A stretch of 64,000 bases of DNA from Plectrocnemia conspersa. Lineage: Eukaryota; Arthropoda; Insecta; Trichoptera; Polycentropodidae. Below, in pieces: positions 60,201 to 64,000 of this stretch. How positions within the stretch are numbered: position 1 is the first letter of the stretch; each line of letters starts with the position of its first letter. Under the pieces are notes generated by a model. That model made no database searches, was not told where the DNA came from, and saw only the letters and a program-made list of their open reading frames with translations. Location: assembly GCA_009617715.1 (NCBI GenBank), contig VTFK01000050.1:992001-1056000 (forward strand), given 5' to 3'. The translations under genes were made by a program, and so were the position numbers.

Positions 60201-60879
60201 AACAACTTTCAATACATGATTCATCACTTTTAATGTAAGTGGGGATTTCTTTCGTACATTTAAACAGATTAGAAAACGTTGAAGTTGTATAGTTAACACT
60301 CTCATTATATTAAAATAATAATTATGTTAAATAAGATTACATATGATATACTGAAAAAAAAATCACTGGTGTATATTCGAACTATTTCTAATAATTATTT
60401 ATTGACATTCTACAAATAAAATTTATTACTGTTATACACTTCACTCGTGCTAACAATTCAATATTAATAGCCTTATAAATTTACGTCGTGTTCTCTCAAA
60501 GAACGCCATAAAATATTACATTATATTCTTACAAATGCCGAATTAATCAAATTTTTTGTTATGCTAATAAAGCTTCTAAAACATCTCATAAAAAAACTAA
60601 CTTGATGTGCAAGTTATGGATGCGCCCGAAACCCGTTTATGTATTCACATTCAGGTATTATGTCATTATTTTCCGTTATATTATATACGGCAGTCGTGGC
60701 CAACCATCGATCTTTCGCACGTTATTTGTTTACGATTGTGCTCAAATTCGTTAACAGTTCGCACACAAATTGCTATTTAGCGTACAAAAAATTCTCACAA
60801 ATGTCGCCCGACAGTTATGTAAATGTGCACTTTAAATTTACAATGGCACCTATTGTTCGATTAACTAAAAAATAATAGA

Positions 60880-61275
60880 TTCCCCCTTTTTATTTTTTAA
60901 CCCTGGCAACCCTGTCGCGTCGAAACGTCGCCAACTCGATGGCGTCCATCCGCGTGACGGAATTTGAAAAGTCGCACGGATTTTGAAATAAAAAATAATT
61001 TTATTCCACACTCGGTCAGTTTTCGGAGTCGCGTGCGTCAGGGGCGTATTTACAGTTTGTTTTGAAATCATTTTGGATATCCGTTGCTTCTGTAATTTGT
61101 TAGATTTTGTACCGCTGTCTTCTCGTTGGCGCGGAACGGCAGACAATCAATCCGAAATGAAAACGAGCGATAGACGAGTGATGAATTACACATCAGTCAT
61201 GGGACACCCGAAACAATGGTGTCGGAAATTGGTCGCTGTCAATCAAGACGAGTTAGGGACCTTAACATAGAAAGG
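60880..61275. other. GC-richer patch with short open frames
   Basis: CpG-richer DNA around 60900-61170. Plus frame 61073-61270 and minus frame 61146-60865 overlap and neither is recognisable. It could be a promoter or first exon of a gene to the right, or a repeat. Confidence 0.25.
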
Positions 61276-62589
61276 CTTTAACCTTTCATTATATGAATTG
61301 CCGGGGTGAAACGGTTTTACAACAATCATCTTCTTAAATTGGAATAGGATCTGACGAAAATTCTTTTGTAGCTCGTGTTTGGAAGGAATATGTGGGTAAA
61401 ATCATGTAGCTCAATTTTTTTTACTTATTCTGAAAACCAATCAATATCCTGTTTTAACTGTTGATGTTCGAAAAAGTAAAAGATGGTTTTTTAAATTACG
61501 ATCTTTAAATTTATCAAATATCAAGGATAATAAATCAGTGCGACGTCCAACCACTAAAAATAAAATAAAGACTGACACTCTTTTTTATACTAAAGATATT
61601 AAGACGGGTGTCAATCAATCAATCAATAAGACACTTGAACCTAAATGGCAATGATCAAGCAGTATAAATAAAAGTACTTTTCAACATTTATCTCATTCCG
61701 ATATGCACCTATTTAAATCATTACAAAGAAACCCACATCTCATTATTGAACTAAATTATTTTTATTTATTAGTAAACAAGCGTTTTGAGAACTCAAAAAT
61801 TATTATCGGGCATCGCGTTTCGTACATTTTAGAATATTATATATATAGTGCAAATATAAATATTTAATATTTTTATAGTATTTTTTATTTATCCATAATT
61901 ATTCATTAATAAATAATATTCGACGTGTTTAATACATTTTCCATTATTTAAAGGTTTTTCCTTAACATTTGCCTTAATTTTTGGTAATATTTTTTTTAAA
62001 TTCTTTGACAATTGCTATATTTTGCTCGTGAAGATTTTCAGTAGTAAATATTGAATTTCTGTCATAAATAAATATATTTTTAAATGAAAAACTCGCATTA
62101 AAATAAATAATAATTCATTCAATAAATGTAATTATTTTTTTAAAGATTCGATAACAATTTAGTTGTGAAATCTTGAGAGTCCCTGAATTTTATGTCAATG
62201 CGATAGTAAAATAACTAATTGTCACATCATTTATACTGGTGTCTCAAGGAAGAAAATTTAGAATCAATCACGATATTGCTTAGCTTCGCCTCCGATACAT
62301 CCCTTAGTGAATGCGTGACTTTGAAAGTTGCCAATTGTAGGCGACCGTTTGATAATTACTAAAGGTCTTGGATATCTATAGTATATCTGACATTCAGAAG
62401 ATTTTTTTAATTTGCTCAAGAAATTATTTTATCAGTATAAAATTATATAAATAATAACATTGTGTCCAATGGATCTTTTGTCAATTTTTAGTTTCGGGAT
62501 TTTAACTCTTTGGGGTGTGACTTCGCAACCAGTAAGACGCAAGTGGAAAGTAGTAAGAATTTTAGATTATATTACATATTGCGACAGAC

Positions 62590-62940
62590 TATGATGGGCA
62601 AGGATGTTTTCTCCGAACAGTGGTGGAGATGCTGGCGCAGGGATGTTGTCGGTGGAAGATATATGTATTCAGGCCTGCAAAGCTTGCTGACCAATCACAA
62701 TCCTGTAGCAATCATCCAGCCAATCGTTGCACTCGCTTCTTAGAACAACGAAATAAGCATACGCCTTTTGAAAATGACATTTGCTTAATGGATATCTCCG
62801 AGGAGAATTGCGTAACAGGAATATTGTGGCCTTACGATGTATTTGTTTTCTGGTGATATATTGTTTCCCGTGACTGTTTCGGAACAAATAAATATTCATT
62901 CAATGCACCGGAGAATCATTGTGTGTTATTTATGGGAGAA
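62590..62940 (-). repeat. Dispersed repeat, inverted partner of 610-1250
   Basis: Reverse complement of the left-edge repeat. Shared words include TGATTGGTCAGCAA, CATTTGCTTGATGG-type sequence, and TTCGGAGAAAACATC. Both translate to a similar stretch ending IVIGQQ(T/A)LQ, which reflects shared repeat DNA rather than a proven gene. Family not recognised. Confidence 0.7.
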
Positions 62941-63405
62941 CACTAATTTTTTCTAGTCGTAACGAGAGTCTTTGTGTAATCGCGCTATTGCCTAGTTGAA
63001 TATTATTGATGAATGATTATTTTTAGTCCAGTAATTACGCTAGTTTCAAGAACAATTCCCCACAAACGAGAGCCTGTATGGTTCCCACAATAGTTTTTAT
63101 AAGAGATGTATTCTCTGTAATGATTTTAATAGACATTTTATATTTAGCATTATTTTGTTTTGACGTAATTTGTTAATCGCAGGAACAGAGTTATATGAAA
63201 TTTTGTATATTTAAATGTAATCAGTGTAAACAATGCAATAAGCCGATGATATAATTTTGATAATCGATTTAAAAAATAGAAGTACTGTTGGCTCGTGTAA
63301 TCCATTAAAAATTGTCTCATGTTAAGTATATGTAAAAGAAACTTGCACTCGGATAGAGAAAGAGAAAAAGTGATGTCAGAGTCAATACAACGTCTAAGTA
63401 CTCAT

Positions 63406-63940
63406 TTATGTACAAGTCTTTCGTTCAGTCAAGTCCTCCTCCCGGTCCTTAACACTAGAATAACAAAGAATTCTTTGACCGTTGGCACTAAAAAGCTTCA
63501 GCGTTCCGAATAAAAAACATCCGCAACCTGAGGCTTCATTACAAGTTATCCTCAATGGATCATAAACCGTGATCGTAACGAACTTGGGCAAAATAATAGT
63601 ATTCATTGCGTCGAGTAGCGTTAAAAGCGAATAATCCCGACTCGGCTCGATTAACCGATAGTTCAATGGTGTCTTTTTTTCATTCCCGTTTGTCTCACGT
63701 ATTGGTCCGCTATCTCTTGACAAGTGAACGTGCAAACCGAACCGTGTGAAAAAATCAGGTCAATAGTACAATAGTGGTAATTGTTTGTATAATCAAAATA
63801 TCTATATAATAATGCATAATAGAGCACACACATTAACAATACGTATTACACTATTTTCGGACTCACCGTTTGACCTAAAAGTTCTTTCGACCAAAGAAAA
63901 CGGCTGTTCCAGGTCGGAACTCTTCGTGACGTTCAATTAT
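63406..63940 (-). CDS. Unrecognised minus-strand open frames at right edge, possible exons
   Basis: 63735-63406 is a 109-codon frame with non-random composition (LNYRLIEPSRDYSLLTLLDA, PKFVTITVYDPLRITCNEAS, GCGCFLFGTLKLFS). Upstream, 63933-63867 reads LNVTKSSDLEQPFSLVERTF and ends at a strong donor (AACG then GTGAGTCC). These may be exons of one gene, but their phases could not be joined and no family was recognised. They might belong to the 5' part of the ZP gene; nothing shows this. Confidence 0.3.
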
Positions 63941-64000
63941 ATATAGCTTTTCGATCTAGAGTCGCACAAATACTATTTTTAGACATTTTATAGTGTTGTA

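Overview
This is a 64 kb piece of an AT-rich animal nuclear genome, almost certainly an insect. Genes are split by many short GT-AG introns, intergenic DNA is full of decayed transposons, and the recognisable proteins match insect families. The order cannot be fixed from the sequence. There are no bacterial features, rRNA genes or CRISPR arrays.

Six genes could be assembled exon by exon: (1) the 5' half of cullin-1 (minus, 1520-3505), running off the left edge; (2) an NF-kappa-B-repressing-factor-like gene with XTBD, dsRNA-binding-like, G-patch and R3H-like regions (plus, 11462-13266); (3) NDUFA8, a complex I subunit (minus, 14327-15104); (4) an SV2-like synaptic-vesicle MFS transporter in eleven coding exons over 10 kb (minus, 19713-29562); (5) an Amt ammonium transporter in twelve exons (plus, 40475-47724); (6) a zona pellucida domain cuticlin-type protein (minus, 48293-49851) whose first coding exon was not found. 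Amt and the ZP gene are convergent and about 570 bp apart. The genes are ordinary housekeeping, neural and epithelial genes and do not form a functional cluster.

The rest is repeats. Recognisable relics are: a P-element/THAP9-like transposase (about 9.05-10.94 kb); a piggyBac transposase inside an SV2 intron (about 25.96-27.18 kb); two Tc1/mariner relics (about 16.0-16.58 and 32.78-33.59 kb); a hAT relic apparently nested in a pogo/Tigger-like element (5.55-7.63 kb); and two hAT MITEs with perfect 8-bp target duplications (17.04-17.32 and 46.25-46.53 kb). Several families are not recognised. One is a modular repeat built around a perfect 21-bp hairpin (best copy 50942-50987). Another is a foldback with 66-nt arms at 58169-58304. 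A third lies near both ends of the window in opposite orientation. The right third (50-64 kb) has no gene that can be named, only a few orphan open frames.

Two gene models have a reading-frame conflict at an otherwise good exon: NKRF-like exon 3 and SV2-like exon 2. These are flagged separately. No new multi-gene system was found. The strongest novelty candidates are the repeat families.
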